A stretch of DNA of 64,000 nucleotides, from the NCBI GenBank assembly GCA_027315345.1, contig DAHUYE010000090.1:1-64000 (forward strand), in the 5' to 3' direction. The notes under the pieces were generated by a model. The model saw nothing but the letters and a program-made list of their open reading frames with translations, searched no databases and had not been told where the DNA came from. Numbering within the stretch: the stretch's first letter is position 1; every line of letters begins with the position of its first letter. This stretch comes from Actinomycetota bacterium. Lineage in GTDB: Bacteria; Actinomycetota; Acidimicrobiia; Acidimicrobiales; JAJPHE01. A program made the position numbers and the translations under genes. Of the stretch, positions 44,390 through 51,839 are shown in pieces.

Positions 44390-44886
44390 CGGTACACCCG
44401 GCGCTGGAAGACGGCCGAGGGCCCTGGCACCCGGTCGAGGAACAGCTTGCCGTCGAGGTGGTCGAGTTCATGGAGGAAGGCCCGGGCTTCGAAGGCGTCG
44501 GCCTCGATCTCGATCATGGTCCCGTCCAGACCGGCGCCTCTGACCACCACCGAGGTCGGTCGGGGAACGTCCCCGGTCAGATCAGGCACGCTCATGCAAC
44601 CTTCCCGCGCCAACTCCGCACCGGAGTAGGAGATCAGAACGGGGTCGAACATGACCACCGTTCCGTGGCAGGAACGGGCCTTGCGGTGGCCGGTCACGTC
44701 GACCACGAAGGCTCGCAGGCCGACCCCGAGCTGCGGGGCGGCCAGGCCCACACAGCCGGGCGAGACCCTCATGGTGTCGATCAGATCCTCACCCAGGGCG
44801 GCCAGCTGCTCATCGACGGGCCCGCACGGTCGGGCCGGACGGGTCAGTACCTCCTCGGGGAGCCGGATGACGGGGCGGACGGGCAC
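44386..44886 (-). CDS. def: Peptide deformylase
   Basis: Def removes the formyl group from new proteins, using a metal held by one Cys and two His. All three motifs are present in the 166-residue protein: GLAAPQLGV, EGCMSVP (with Met in place of the usual Leu) and HELDHLDG. The GTG start and its position downstream of an ACT-domain gene suggest a separate short transcript. It is convergent with galK. Confidence 0.95.
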   Translation of the reverse strand: MPVRPVIRLPEEVLTRPARPCGPVDEQLAALGEDLIDTMRVSPGCVGLAAPQLGVGLRAFVVDVTGHRKARSCHGTVVMFDPVLISYSGAELAREGCMSVPDLTGDVPRPTSVVVRGAGLDGTMIEIEADAFEARAFLHELDHLDGKLFLDRVPGPSAVFQRRVYR

Positions 44887-44939
44887 GGGCGGGTGGAAGA
44901 GACGGCGGGCCGCTCAGTGAGCGGCCCGAGCGGAGCCGG

Positions 44940-45476
44940 TCAGAGGATGTCGGCCCCGGACGGATGGGCGGAGAGGGTCACACCCACTTCGGCCGCGGCC
45001 GCCTCCAGCCGCTCGGTCAGCGCCGGCCCGGACAGATCTTCCGGGACCACCACTTCCAGCAGCATGGCGTAGAGCGGCCGGTCGCCCCCGACCAGGCGGG
45101 TGGACAGATCGACGATGTTCACCCCGGCCCCGGCCAGGGCGGCGCTGATGTGGCTGACGATGCCGGGACGGTCGGCCCCGTGGATGGAAACCGTCCAACT
45201 CTCCCCCACCAGACGGTCCGGAACGCTCTCGTCCACGTCGTGGACCCAGACGGCCAACCCCAGTCCGGCTGCCGGGGCCTGAAGGGCGGCGGCCAGCTGG
45301 TCGGACTCGAGGGCGTCCGGCCCGGCCACCAGCAGCACCATGGCGAAGCGGCCGCGCAGCACCGTCATCGAAGTGTCCTCCAGGTTGCAGCCGATCTCGG
45401 CCAGGGCCGCCGTCACCCCCGAGACGATCCCGGGCCGGTCCCCTCCCACCGCCGACACGGCGAAATGACGCGTCAC
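44940..45476 (-). CDS. Tandem ACT-domain protein (GcvR-like)
   Basis: The 178-residue protein holds two ACT domains: the first opens with AVSAVGGDRPGIVSGVTAALA and the second with SIHGADRPGIVSHISAALA. ACT domains bind amino acids, and this two-domain layout is that of GcvR, a glycine-sensing regulator, but no glycine-cleavage gene is nearby. The GTG start lies two bases after the ddl stop, so it is coupled to ddl. A D-alanine-related or glycine-related sensor role is speculative. Confidence 0.8.
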   Translation of the reverse strand: MTRHFAVSAVGGDRPGIVSGVTAALAEIGCNLEDTSMTVLRGRFAMVLLVAGPDALESDQLAAALQAPAAGLGLAVWVHDVDESVPDRLVGESWTVSIHGADRPGIVSHISAALAGAGVNIVDLSTRLVGGDRPLYAMLLEVVVPEDLSGPALTERLEAAAAEVGVTLSAHPSGADIL

Positions 45477-45478
45477 GC

Positions 45479-46567
45479 CTACTTCCTCACCGTCTCGAAC
45501 CCGGAGCGGCGGTGGTAGCGGTCGAGGGCCAGGCTCACCAGCTCGTCCACCAGCTGCGGGTAATCGAGGCCGGTCTCCTTCCACAGCCGGGCGTACATCG
45601 ATATCGGTGTGAAGCCGGGAATGGTGTTGAGCTCATTGATCAGAAAACCCCGACCGTCCTCCTCCAGGAAGAAGTCGACCCGGGCCATCCCGTCCACCTG
45701 CAGGGCCCGGTAGGCGGCCAGGGCCAGACTCCGGACCTCCTCCACCTGAGCCGGTTCCAACGGGGCCGGCACCAGCAGTCCGGCGCCGTCCTCCAGGTAC
45801 TTGTCCTCGAAGTCGTAGAAGGCGTGGCTGGGCCGGATCTCCCCCGGCAGGGAGGGCCGGGGAGACTCGTTGCCGAGCACGGCCACCTCGATCTCCCGGC
45901 CGGTTATGGCCTCCTCGATGACCAGGTATTCGTCGTAGCGCAGGGCCAGTTCGAGCGCCGCCGCCAGGTCCGGCCCATCCGCCACGCGGGTCACCCCCAC
46001 CGAAGAACCCAGGTTGGCGGGCTTCACGAAGACCGGGTACCCGAGCGTCTCGGCCACCCGCTCGGCCACTCCTTCATTCACCTCAGCACCGCGCAGGCCG
46101 AGCCAGCGTCCGAGGGGCAGGCCGGAGGCCTCCAACACCCGCTTGGCCAGGCCCTTGTCCATGCAGAGGGCGGAGGCGGCCACCCCGGCTCCGACATAGG
46201 GGACGCCGGCCGTCTCCAACAGTCCCTGGATGGTCCCGTCCTCACCGGTGGGCCCGTGGATGAGGGGGAAGGCCACCACCGGCTGGCCCGAACCGGCCCG
46301 GGCCGGCAGTAGGGTCGGCATCGGGTCGAGCTCGGGTCCGGACTCGTCGTCCGGAGACGGCAGCGACGGAGCCGCCACCGGCAGGGCCGCCACCGACTCG
46401 GCCGCCGACAGCCAACGGCCTTGGCGCGTCACGCCGATGGGCACCACGTCGAACCGGGCCGGATCGATCGCTCGCAGTACGTGCAGGGCGGAGATGCAGG
46501 ACACCTCGTGCTCGGCGGAGCGGCCGCCGAAGAGGAGCACCAGCCGGATGCGGTCGGCGGAAGCCAC
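45479..46567 (-). CDS. ddl: D-alanine--D-alanine ligase
   Basis: Ddl joins two D-Ala for MurF to add to the peptidoglycan precursor. The 362-residue ATP-grasp protein has LLFGGRSAEHEVSCIS, FPLIHGPTGEDGTIQGLLE, FVKPANLGSSVGVTRV, EEAITGREIEVAVLG, ARVDFFLEEDGRGFLINELNTIPG. The GTG at 46567 lies six bases after a TACAGT hexamer, giving a leaderless transcript. It is divergent from murF, the next enzyme of the pathway, across 86 bp. Confidence 0.95.
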   Translation of the reverse strand: MASADRIRLVLLFGGRSAEHEVSCISALHVLRAIDPARFDVVPIGVTRQGRWLSAAESVAALPVAAPSLPSPDDESGPELDPMPTLLPARAGSGQPVVAFPLIHGPTGEDGTIQGLLETAGVPYVGAGVAASALCMDKGLAKRVLEASGLPLGRWLGLRGAEVNEGVAERVAETLGYPVFVKPANLGSSVGVTRVADGPDLAAALELALRYDEYLVIEEAITGREIEVAVLGNESPRPSLPGEIRPSHAFYDFEDKYLEDGAGLLVPAPLEPAQVEEVRSLALAAYRALQVDGMARVDFFLEEDGRGFLINELNTIPGFTPISMYARLWKETGLDYPQLVDELVSLALDRYHRRSGFETVRK

Positions 46568-46573
46568 CGCGCC

Positions 46574-46579
46574 ACTGTA
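46574..46579 (-). promoter_or_regulatory. Candidate -10 element of a leaderless ddl transcript
   Basis: TACAGT (TANNNT) on the minus strand ends exactly six bases before the ddl GTG, the same spacing as at rsmD, its divergent thioesterase and the enoyl-CoA hydratase. No ribosome-binding site is visible. Confidence 0.45.
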
Positions 46580-46653
46580 CGGGCGCCTCCGCCCTCCGGC
46601 CGCCCCGGCGGAGCCGGTGGGCGGCTCTTGCCGGGGCTGACAGACTCCCGGCC

Positions 46654-48012
46654 GTGCAACTGAGCACCGCCGACATCGCCGAGGCGACCGGAGGCAGCCT
46701 GGACGGACCGGACGTGACCGTGGCCGGGGTGGACTTCGACTCGAGGAGCTGTCCACCCGGTTTTCTGTTCGTGCCGCTGGTGGCTGAACGCGACGGGCAC
46801 GACTTCATCGCCTCCGCCGTCGGCGGCGGCGCCACCGCCTACCTCAGCTCCCGGGGACCGGTTCCGGAGGCAGGATCGGCCACCTGCATCCAGGTGGCCG
46901 ACACCGCCGCCGCCCTTTCCGACATCGGCCGGCTGGCCCGCCGCCGGCTCCCGGACCGGGTGGTGGCTGTGACCGGCTCGGTGGGCAAGAGCTCGGTCAA
47001 GGACCTGGCCTCCGCCGTCCTCTCGGCCCGCTGGGTCACGGCTTCCAGCCCGGGCAACTTCAACAATGAACTCGGCCTCCCGGTCGCCCTGGCCAACGCC
47101 CCGGACGGGGCCCAGGCGGCCATGCTGGAGATGGGCGCCCGGGGCATCGGCCACATAGCCGCCCTCTGTGAGGTGGCCCGGCCGAACGTGGGCATCGTGA
47201 CCCTGGTGGCGGCGGTGCACACCGAGGTCTTCGGCACCATCGAGGACGTGGCCCGGGGCAAGGGAGAACTGGTCGAATCCCTGCCCGCCAACGGAACGGC
47301 CGTTCTCAACGCCGCCGACCCCCGGGTCGCGGCCATGGCGTCGAGGGCCCGGGCCCGGTGCCTGACCTTCGCCGGGTCCGGCGCCGGCTCGGGATCGGGC
47401 GGCGGGCCGGCTGACGTGGTGGCCCAGGACATCGAGCTGGATGAGCAACTGCGGCCCCGCTTCCGCCTGGTATCCCCGTGGGGCTCGGCGGCGGTGAGCA
47501 TGCAGGCCCGGGGCGAGCACAACGTGGGCAACGCCCTGGCCGCCGCCGCCGCCGGTTTGGCCCTGGGTCTGAGCCCGGAGGAGGTGGCGGCCGGACTGGG
47601 CGATGCCCGACTTAGCCACTGGCGCATGGAGCTGGCCACCGCTCCGGGAGGAGCCCAGGTGCTGAACGACGCCTACAACGCCAGTCCCACCTCCATGGAG
47701 GCGGCCCTGAGGGCGGCAAGGAGGCTGACGGGGAGGAGGCACTTCGCCGTGCTGGGGGTGATGGCCGAACTGGGCCCGGAGCGGGCGGCCGAGCACCACC
47801 GCATCGGGGAGCTGGCCGAGTCGCTGGGCATCCAGGTCATCCCGGTCGGCACAGTCGAGTACGGGCCGGCACCGGTTACGGACTGGGAGGACGCCCGCGA
47901 CGCCCTGGCCGCCCTCACCCCTCCCCTCGGCGTCGGGGACGTCGTTCTGGTCAAGGGGAGCCGGGTGGCCGGCCTGGAGCGGCTGGCCGACGCCCTTCTG
48001 GGCCCCCACTAA
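46654..48012 (+). CDS. murF: UDP-N-acetylmuramoyl-tripeptide--D-alanyl-D-alanine ligase
   Basis: MurF attaches the D-Ala-D-Ala made by Ddl. The 452-residue protein has the N-terminal UDP-binding domain (FDSRSCPPGFLFVPL; DGHDFI), the ATP loop AVTGSVGKSSVKDLA, NFNNELGLPVALA, EMGARGIGHIAALC, and the C-terminal LNDAYNASPTSMEAALRA with the usual MAELGPERAAEH. It is away from any mur-fts cluster but adjacent to ddl, which fits function. It starts at a GTG. The stop is followed by a repeat-bearing gap. Confidence 0.94.
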   Translation: MQLSTADIAEATGGSLDGPDVTVAGVDFDSRSCPPGFLFVPLVAERDGHDFIASAVGGGATAYLSSRGPVPEAGSATCIQVADTAAALSDIGRLARRRLPDRVVAVTGSVGKSSVKDLASAVLSARWVTASSPGNFNNELGLPVALANAPDGAQAAMLEMGARGIGHIAALCEVARPNVGIVTLVAAVHTEVFGTIEDVARGKGELVESLPANGTAVLNAADPRVAAMASRARARCLTFAGSGAGSGSGGGPADVVAQDIELDEQLRPRFRLVSPWGSAAVSMQARGEHNVGNALAAAAAGLALGLSPEEVAAGLGDARLSHWRMELATAPGGAQVLNDAYNASPTSMEAALRAARRLTGRRHFAVLGVMAELGPERAAEHHRIGELAESLGIQVIPVGTVEYGPAPVTDWEDARDALAALTPPLGVGDVVLVKGSRVAGLERLADALLGPH

Positions 48013-48066
48013 CCACCCTCCGTGTCGAGCGAGTAGCCAGTCCCACCGCGAGTGGCGCGGAGTGAG

Positions 48067-48153
48067 GGATGCAAGTTGGCGTCGTGACCGGAAAGTTTGC
48101 TGTTTGTCGACTGGTGGCGAACAAATATTCGTTCCGTAACCATTCTGAAATAT
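48067..48153 (+). repeat. 87-bp dispersed repeat, copy 2
   Basis: This is the second copy of the element at 14541-14627, same orientation, 83/87 identical with a 63-base identical core (48091-48153). It fills the murF-uvrD2 gap, ending 83 bases before the helicase start. It carries the same LexA-like palindrome, and a TTCAAGT follows 15 bases later. It has no convincing ORF: open readings exist on both strands but are short and not kept by the pattern of differences. It is not in the same orientation relative to the downstream gene as copy 1. Confidence 0.85.
48118..48131. promoter_or_regulatory. LexA/SOS-box-like palindrome upstream of a DNA-repair helicase
   Basis: CGAACAAATATTCG, identical to the copy-1 site, fits CGAAC-N4-GTTCG with one mismatch. 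The next gene is a UvrD2-type helicase, a plausible SOS target. The site lies ~90 bp upstream of the inferred helicase -10, which weakens a simple operator model. Confidence 0.35.
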
Positions 48154-48222
48154 AGAATGGGGTGTGACTTCAAGTCATATGTGCACGGCCCGGGCATCCA
48201 CCGGTGCGTCACAGGCGATCGG

Positions 48223-48228
48223 TACCTT
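48223..48228 (+). promoter_or_regulatory. Candidate -10 element of the UvrD2-like gene
   Basis: TACCTT (TANNNT) ends eight bases before the ATG at 48237, giving a leader of only one or two bases. No -35 match is convincing. Confidence 0.3.
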
Positions 48229-48236
48229 CGCCGGAG

Positions 48237-50282
48237 ATGGACTCGACGGCCCCCGGGCCCCAATCCGCCGGCCTTATCGAGGGCCTGAACGACGCTCAGA
48301 GGGCCGCCGTGACCAGCACGGCCTCGCCCTTGTGCGTGCTGGCCGGGGCCGGCTCGGGCAAGACCCGGGTCCTGACCAGGCGGATCGCCTGGCGAGTGGC
48401 CGAGGGCGACGCCCATCCCGGCCACGTGCTGGCCCTGACCTTCACCCGGAAGGCGGCCGGGGAGCTGAACACCCGGCTCGGGAGCCTGGGCATCCGGGAC
48501 CGGGTGGCCGCCGGGACCTTCCACAGCACCGCCTACGCCCAGCTGCGGCGGTGGTGGGCCGATCGGGATCAGTCCGCCCCGGGCCTGTTGGACCGCAAGG
48601 TGCGCCTCCTAGCCGGCCTGGTGCCGGGCGGCCCCCGGGAGGCCAAGCCGGTCGAGGCCATGGACCTGGCCGGGGAGATCGAATGGGCCAAGGCCCGCAT
48701 GATCGGCCCGGACGACTACGCCCTGGAGGCGGAGGGTGCCGGCCGGCGGGCCCCGGTCACGCCGTCGCGGATGGCCGAGATCTACCGGCGCTACGAGGAG
48801 GAAAAGCATCGGCGGGGCCTGGTCGATTTCGATGACCTCCTGTCCATGTGCGCACGGGCGATCGAGGAAGACGCCGGTTTCGCCGCTGCGCAGCGCTGGC
48901 GCTTCCGGCACCTGTTCGTGGACGAGTTCCAGGACGTCAACCCGTCGCAGTTCCGGCTGCTCTCGGCGTGGTTGGGCGACCGGCTCGACCTGTGCGTCGT
49001 GGGTGACCCCAACCAGGCCATCTACTCCTGGAACGGTGCCGATCCGACCCTTCTGACCAGCTTCACGGCCCGGTTTCCGAGCGCCGAGGTCATCAACCTG
49101 GAGGACAACTACCGCTCGACGCCGCAGATCCTGACCGTGGCCGGGGCCGTCCTGGGGCGAAGTTCCCTGCGGGCCAACCGGGCCGAGGGACCCGTGCCGG
49201 CGGTGCGCTCCTACGGAAGCGATGTGGAGGAGGCGCGCGGGGTGGCCGCCCTGGTCCGCCAGGCCCGCCGGCCCGGCGCGCCCTGGTCGGACATCGCCAT
49301 CCTGGCCCGCACCAACGCCCAGCTGCCGGCGCTGGAGCGCGCCCTGCGCTCCCTCCAGGTCCCCAGCCGGACCGCCGGTGGCGCCGCCCTGCTGGAACAG
49401 CCGGAGGTCAAGGCGGCACTACGTCAGCTGGCCCAGGCGCCACCGGGGGCAACCTTCCTGGCCGTGGTGGCCGACATCGAACAGGCGGCTGGTGACGACA
49501 CCGGCCCGCTGGACGCCTCCGCTCTGGAGGAACGGCGCATGCAGCTGGTGGCTTTCGCCCAGCTGGCCCGGGAGTACGCCGCCCTCGACGCCCGCCCCAG
49601 CGCCGGCGGCTTCCGGTCCTGGCTGACCACCACTTTGGCCGGGGACGGCGGGGCCGGAGCAGGCGACGCCGTGGCCCTGTCCACCTTCCACCGGGCCAAG
49701 GGCCTCGAATGGCCGGTCGTGTTCCTGGTCGGGCTGGAGCGGGGCCTGGTCCCCATCGGGCGCAGTAGCGGTCCGGCCGAGGAGGCCGAGGAGCGCCGCC
49801 TGCTGTACGTGGCCGCCACCCGGGCCGAGCATCGCCTGCATTGCTCCTGGGCGGAGCGGCGCAGCTTCGGCCAACGCAGCCTGCCCCGCCAGCCATCCCC
49901 CTACCTGGAGGCCATCGAGATGGCCTGCCTGCGTCTGGAGGGCCGTGACGTACCCGCCCCCGACACGGCGGCGGGCCTGAGCCGGGCCCGCTCGGCGCTG
50001 CCGGCACCACGGCGTCGCCCCGGGAACACCGCCGCCGACCTGGTCGCCGACGCCGATCCGGGCGTGCTGAGCGCTCTGCGCCAGTGGCGTTCGGTGACCG
50101 CCAAGGCCTCCGGTGTCCCCGCCTACGTCATCTTCCACGACTCCACCCTGGCGGCCATGGCCGCCTCCTGCCCGACCAGCACCAAGCAACTGCTGGGGCT
50201 GCCGGGGCTGGGGCCGGTCAAGGTGTCCCGTTACGGGGATGCCATCCTGGCTCTGGTGGCCGAACACCGGGCCAGCGCCTGA
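48237..50282 (+). CDS. uvrD2: UvrD2-like ATP-dependent DNA helicase with C-terminal HRDC domain
   Basis: This is an SF1A helicase of DNA repair. The 681-residue protein has motif Q (LNDAQRAAVT), Walker A AGAGSGKTRVLTRRIAW, TFTRKAAGELNTRL, DEFQDVNPSQF, GDPNQAIYSWNGADP, motif V/VI (ALSTFHRAKGLEWPVVFLVG; RLLYVAATRAEHRL) and a C-terminal HRDC domain (residues ~610-680; ending in LLGLPGLGPVKVSRYGDAIL). The HRDC end is the mark of mycobacterial UvrD2, but the tetracysteine motif that precedes it there is absent. I prefer the ATG at 48237 over a GTG 11 codons upstream. Confidence 0.9.
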   Translation: MDSTAPGPQSAGLIEGLNDAQRAAVTSTASPLCVLAGAGSGKTRVLTRRIAWRVAEGDAHPGHVLALTFTRKAAGELNTRLGSLGIRDRVAAGTFHSTAYAQLRRWWADRDQSAPGLLDRKVRLLAGLVPGGPREAKPVEAMDLAGEIEWAKARMIGPDDYALEAEGAGRRAPVTPSRMAEIYRRYEEEKHRRGLVDFDDLLSMCARAIEEDAGFAAAQRWRFRHLFVDEFQDVNPSQFRLLSAWLGDRLDLCVVGDPNQAIYSWNGADPTLLTSFTARFPSAEVINLEDNYRSTPQILTVAGAVLGRSSLRANRAEGPVPAVRSYGSDVEEARGVAALVRQARRPGAPWSDIAILARTNAQLPALERALRSLQVPSRTAGGAALLEQPEVKAALRQLAQAPPGATFLAVVADIEQAAGDDTGPLDASALEERRMQLVAFAQLAREYAALDARPSAGGFRSWLTTTLAGDGGAGAGDAVALSTFHRAKGLEWPVVFLVGLERGLVPIGRSSGPAEEAEERRLLYVAATRAEHRLHCSWAERRSFGQRSLPRQPSPYLEAIEMACLRLEGRDVPAPDTAAGLSRARSALPAPRRRPGNTAADLVADADPGVLSALRQWRSVTAKASGVPAYVIFHDSTLAAMAASCPTSTKQLLGLPGLGPVKVSRYGDAILALVAEHRASA

Positions 50283-50286
50283 GAGT

Positions 50287-50991
50287 TCACTCGGCCGGAT
50301 CGGGCTCCTGCCGGGATATCAGCAGTTGGGCGAAGCGTTCGGCGTTGAGGGAGATGAATATCCCCTCCGACTCCGCCGTCAGCTGACCGTCCACGAAGGA
50401 GCGGCCGACCACCGTCACCTTCCGGCCGTCCACCTTGACCAGCTCGGCCTCCAGGGCGATGACCCGATGCAACGGCGTGGGCCGGCGGTAACGGATGGTC
50501 AAGGTGCCGGTCATGCCGCTCTGCCCCGACAGTGTCTGGGCCAGCCCGAGCAACTCATCGAAGGTGGCGGCCAGATACCCGCCGTGCACGTGTCCGGGCG
50601 GTCCTTCGTAGGCGGAACCGAACACGACCGAGCCGACCACCTTGTCCCCCTCGATGCTCAGCTGGGCGGGTGGAGCCAGCGGGTTGGCCATGCCGATGAT
50701 GGGGCTGTTGTCGAAGAAGGTGTAAGGGGTATCGGCGTTGGCCGCCTCAGCGAAGCTCTCATAGGCGCGCTGGCCCGGCTGACGCCCCAGCAGGTCGGCC
50801 ACCTGCTGGATCAGGGCCGTGGCCTCCTCCATCTCGGCCAAGGGGGCCCGGTGGGCCACCAAGCCCTCGATGATCTGGCGAACGCCCTCGGCCAGCCGGC
50901 CGATGGCATCCCGTTCGGGAGTGTCGACGATGTCGGCGGCGGCATGGATCATGCGGCCGTAGGGATGATCGGGCTGGATCGGGTCGGTCAC
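50287..50991 (-). CDS. Hotdog-fold thioesterase with N-terminal helical extension
   Basis: The 234-residue protein has a ~110-residue helical N-terminal part (MIHAAADIVDTPERDAIGRL) followed by a PaaI-like hotdog domain with the active-site stretch GHVHGGYLAATFDELLGLA and strands TGTLTIRYRRPTPLHRVIALEAELV. This layout resembles acyl-CoA thioesterases of the THEM4/PaaI group. It starts at a GTG overlapping the xthA stop by 4 bp. It is convergent with the helicase, with stops 4 bp apart. Confidence 0.82.
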   Translation of the reverse strand: MTDPIQPDHPYGRMIHAAADIVDTPERDAIGRLAEGVRQIIEGLVAHRAPLAEMEEATALIQQVADLLGRQPGQRAYESFAEAANADTPYTFFDNSPIIGMANPLAPPAQLSIEGDKVVGSVVFGSAYEGPPGHVHGGYLAATFDELLGLAQTLSGQSGMTGTLTIRYRRPTPLHRVIALEAELVKVDGRKVTVVGRSFVDGQLTAESEGIFISLNAERFAQLLISRQEPDPAE

Positions 50992-51791
50992 GGGGCCAGG
51001 TCGAAGTCGACGATCACCGGAGCGTGATCGGAGGGCAGTTTTCCCTTGCGGGCGTTGCGGTCGATGAAGGCCATCCGGGCCCGTTCCGCCAATGAGGCCG
51101 AGGCGAGAGCAAGGTCGATGCGCATGCCGCGATGGTTGTGGAAGTCACCGGCCCGGTAGTCCCACCACGTGAACAACTTGTCCTGCGGCTGGCACTGGCG
51201 GAATACATCGACCAGTCCCCAGTCGAGAATGTTCTGAAGGGCTTCCCTCTCCGCCGCGCTCACGTGGGTGGCGCCCACGAACTTGGACGGGTCGTACACA
51301 TCCCGGTCCTCGGGGGCCACGTTGAAGTCACCGCAGACGATCACGTCCCCGGTCGGTTGTGCGCTGGCGTCGAGGTGCGACCGCAGTTGGGCCAGCCAGG
51401 CCAGCTTGGCCTCATAGTGCTCGGTCCCCACTTCCCTTCCGTTGGGAACGTAGACGCTGGCCACCCGCACCCCGGCACAGGTGGCGGCGATGAAACGTGA
51501 CTCCGCCTCCGGGTCCTCATCGAAGCCGGCCGTGATCTGGTCCAGACCCACCCGGCTCAGAATGGCCACCCCGTTCCAACGCCCCGCCCCCCCGTGGTGG
51601 GCGTGGTCATAACCGAGACCCTGGAAGGCCAGGGCCGGAAAAGCCGCATCGGTGACTTTGGTCTCCTGCATACACAACACGTCGGGAGCGGCGTAGCCGA
51701 TGAACTCCTCCACCCTGGGCATCCGGGCCCGCAGCGAGTTGACGTTCCAAGTGGCTATCCGAAGGGTGCCGGGGGGCCGCCAGGGGTCCAT
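50988..51791 (-). CDS. xthA: Exodeoxyribonuclease III
   Basis: This is an AP endonuclease/3' exonuclease of base-excision repair. The 267-residue protein carries the full active site: RIATWNVNSLRAR (Asn), MQETKV (Glu), NGVAILSR, the DFN of VCGDFNVAPEDRDVYD, and the catalytic Asp-His of LPSDHAPVIVDF. It complements MutM, whose product it can process. It is coupled to the thioesterase gene by a 4-bp overlap. Confidence 0.94.
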   Translation of the reverse strand: MDPWRPPGTLRIATWNVNSLRARMPRVEEFIGYAAPDVLCMQETKVTDAAFPALAFQGLGYDHAHHGGAGRWNGVAILSRVGLDQITAGFDEDPEAESRFIAATCAGVRVASVYVPNGREVGTEHYEAKLAWLAQLRSHLDASAQPTGDVIVCGDFNVAPEDRDVYDPSKFVGATHVSAAEREALQNILDWGLVDVFRQCQPQDKLFTWWDYRAGDFHNHRGMRIDLALASASLAERARMAFIDRNARKGKLPSDHAPVIVDFDLAP

Positions 51792-51839
51792 CCCCCGTTT
51801 CTACCCCAGGTCCGCCGCCCCGGCGCACGGCCGGGGGTG

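Noticed and set aside
48046..48060. Hairpin (CCGCG ... CGCGG) after murF as terminator
   Set aside because: The stem is only 5 bp with a 5-base loop and no T-run, common by chance at this GC content.
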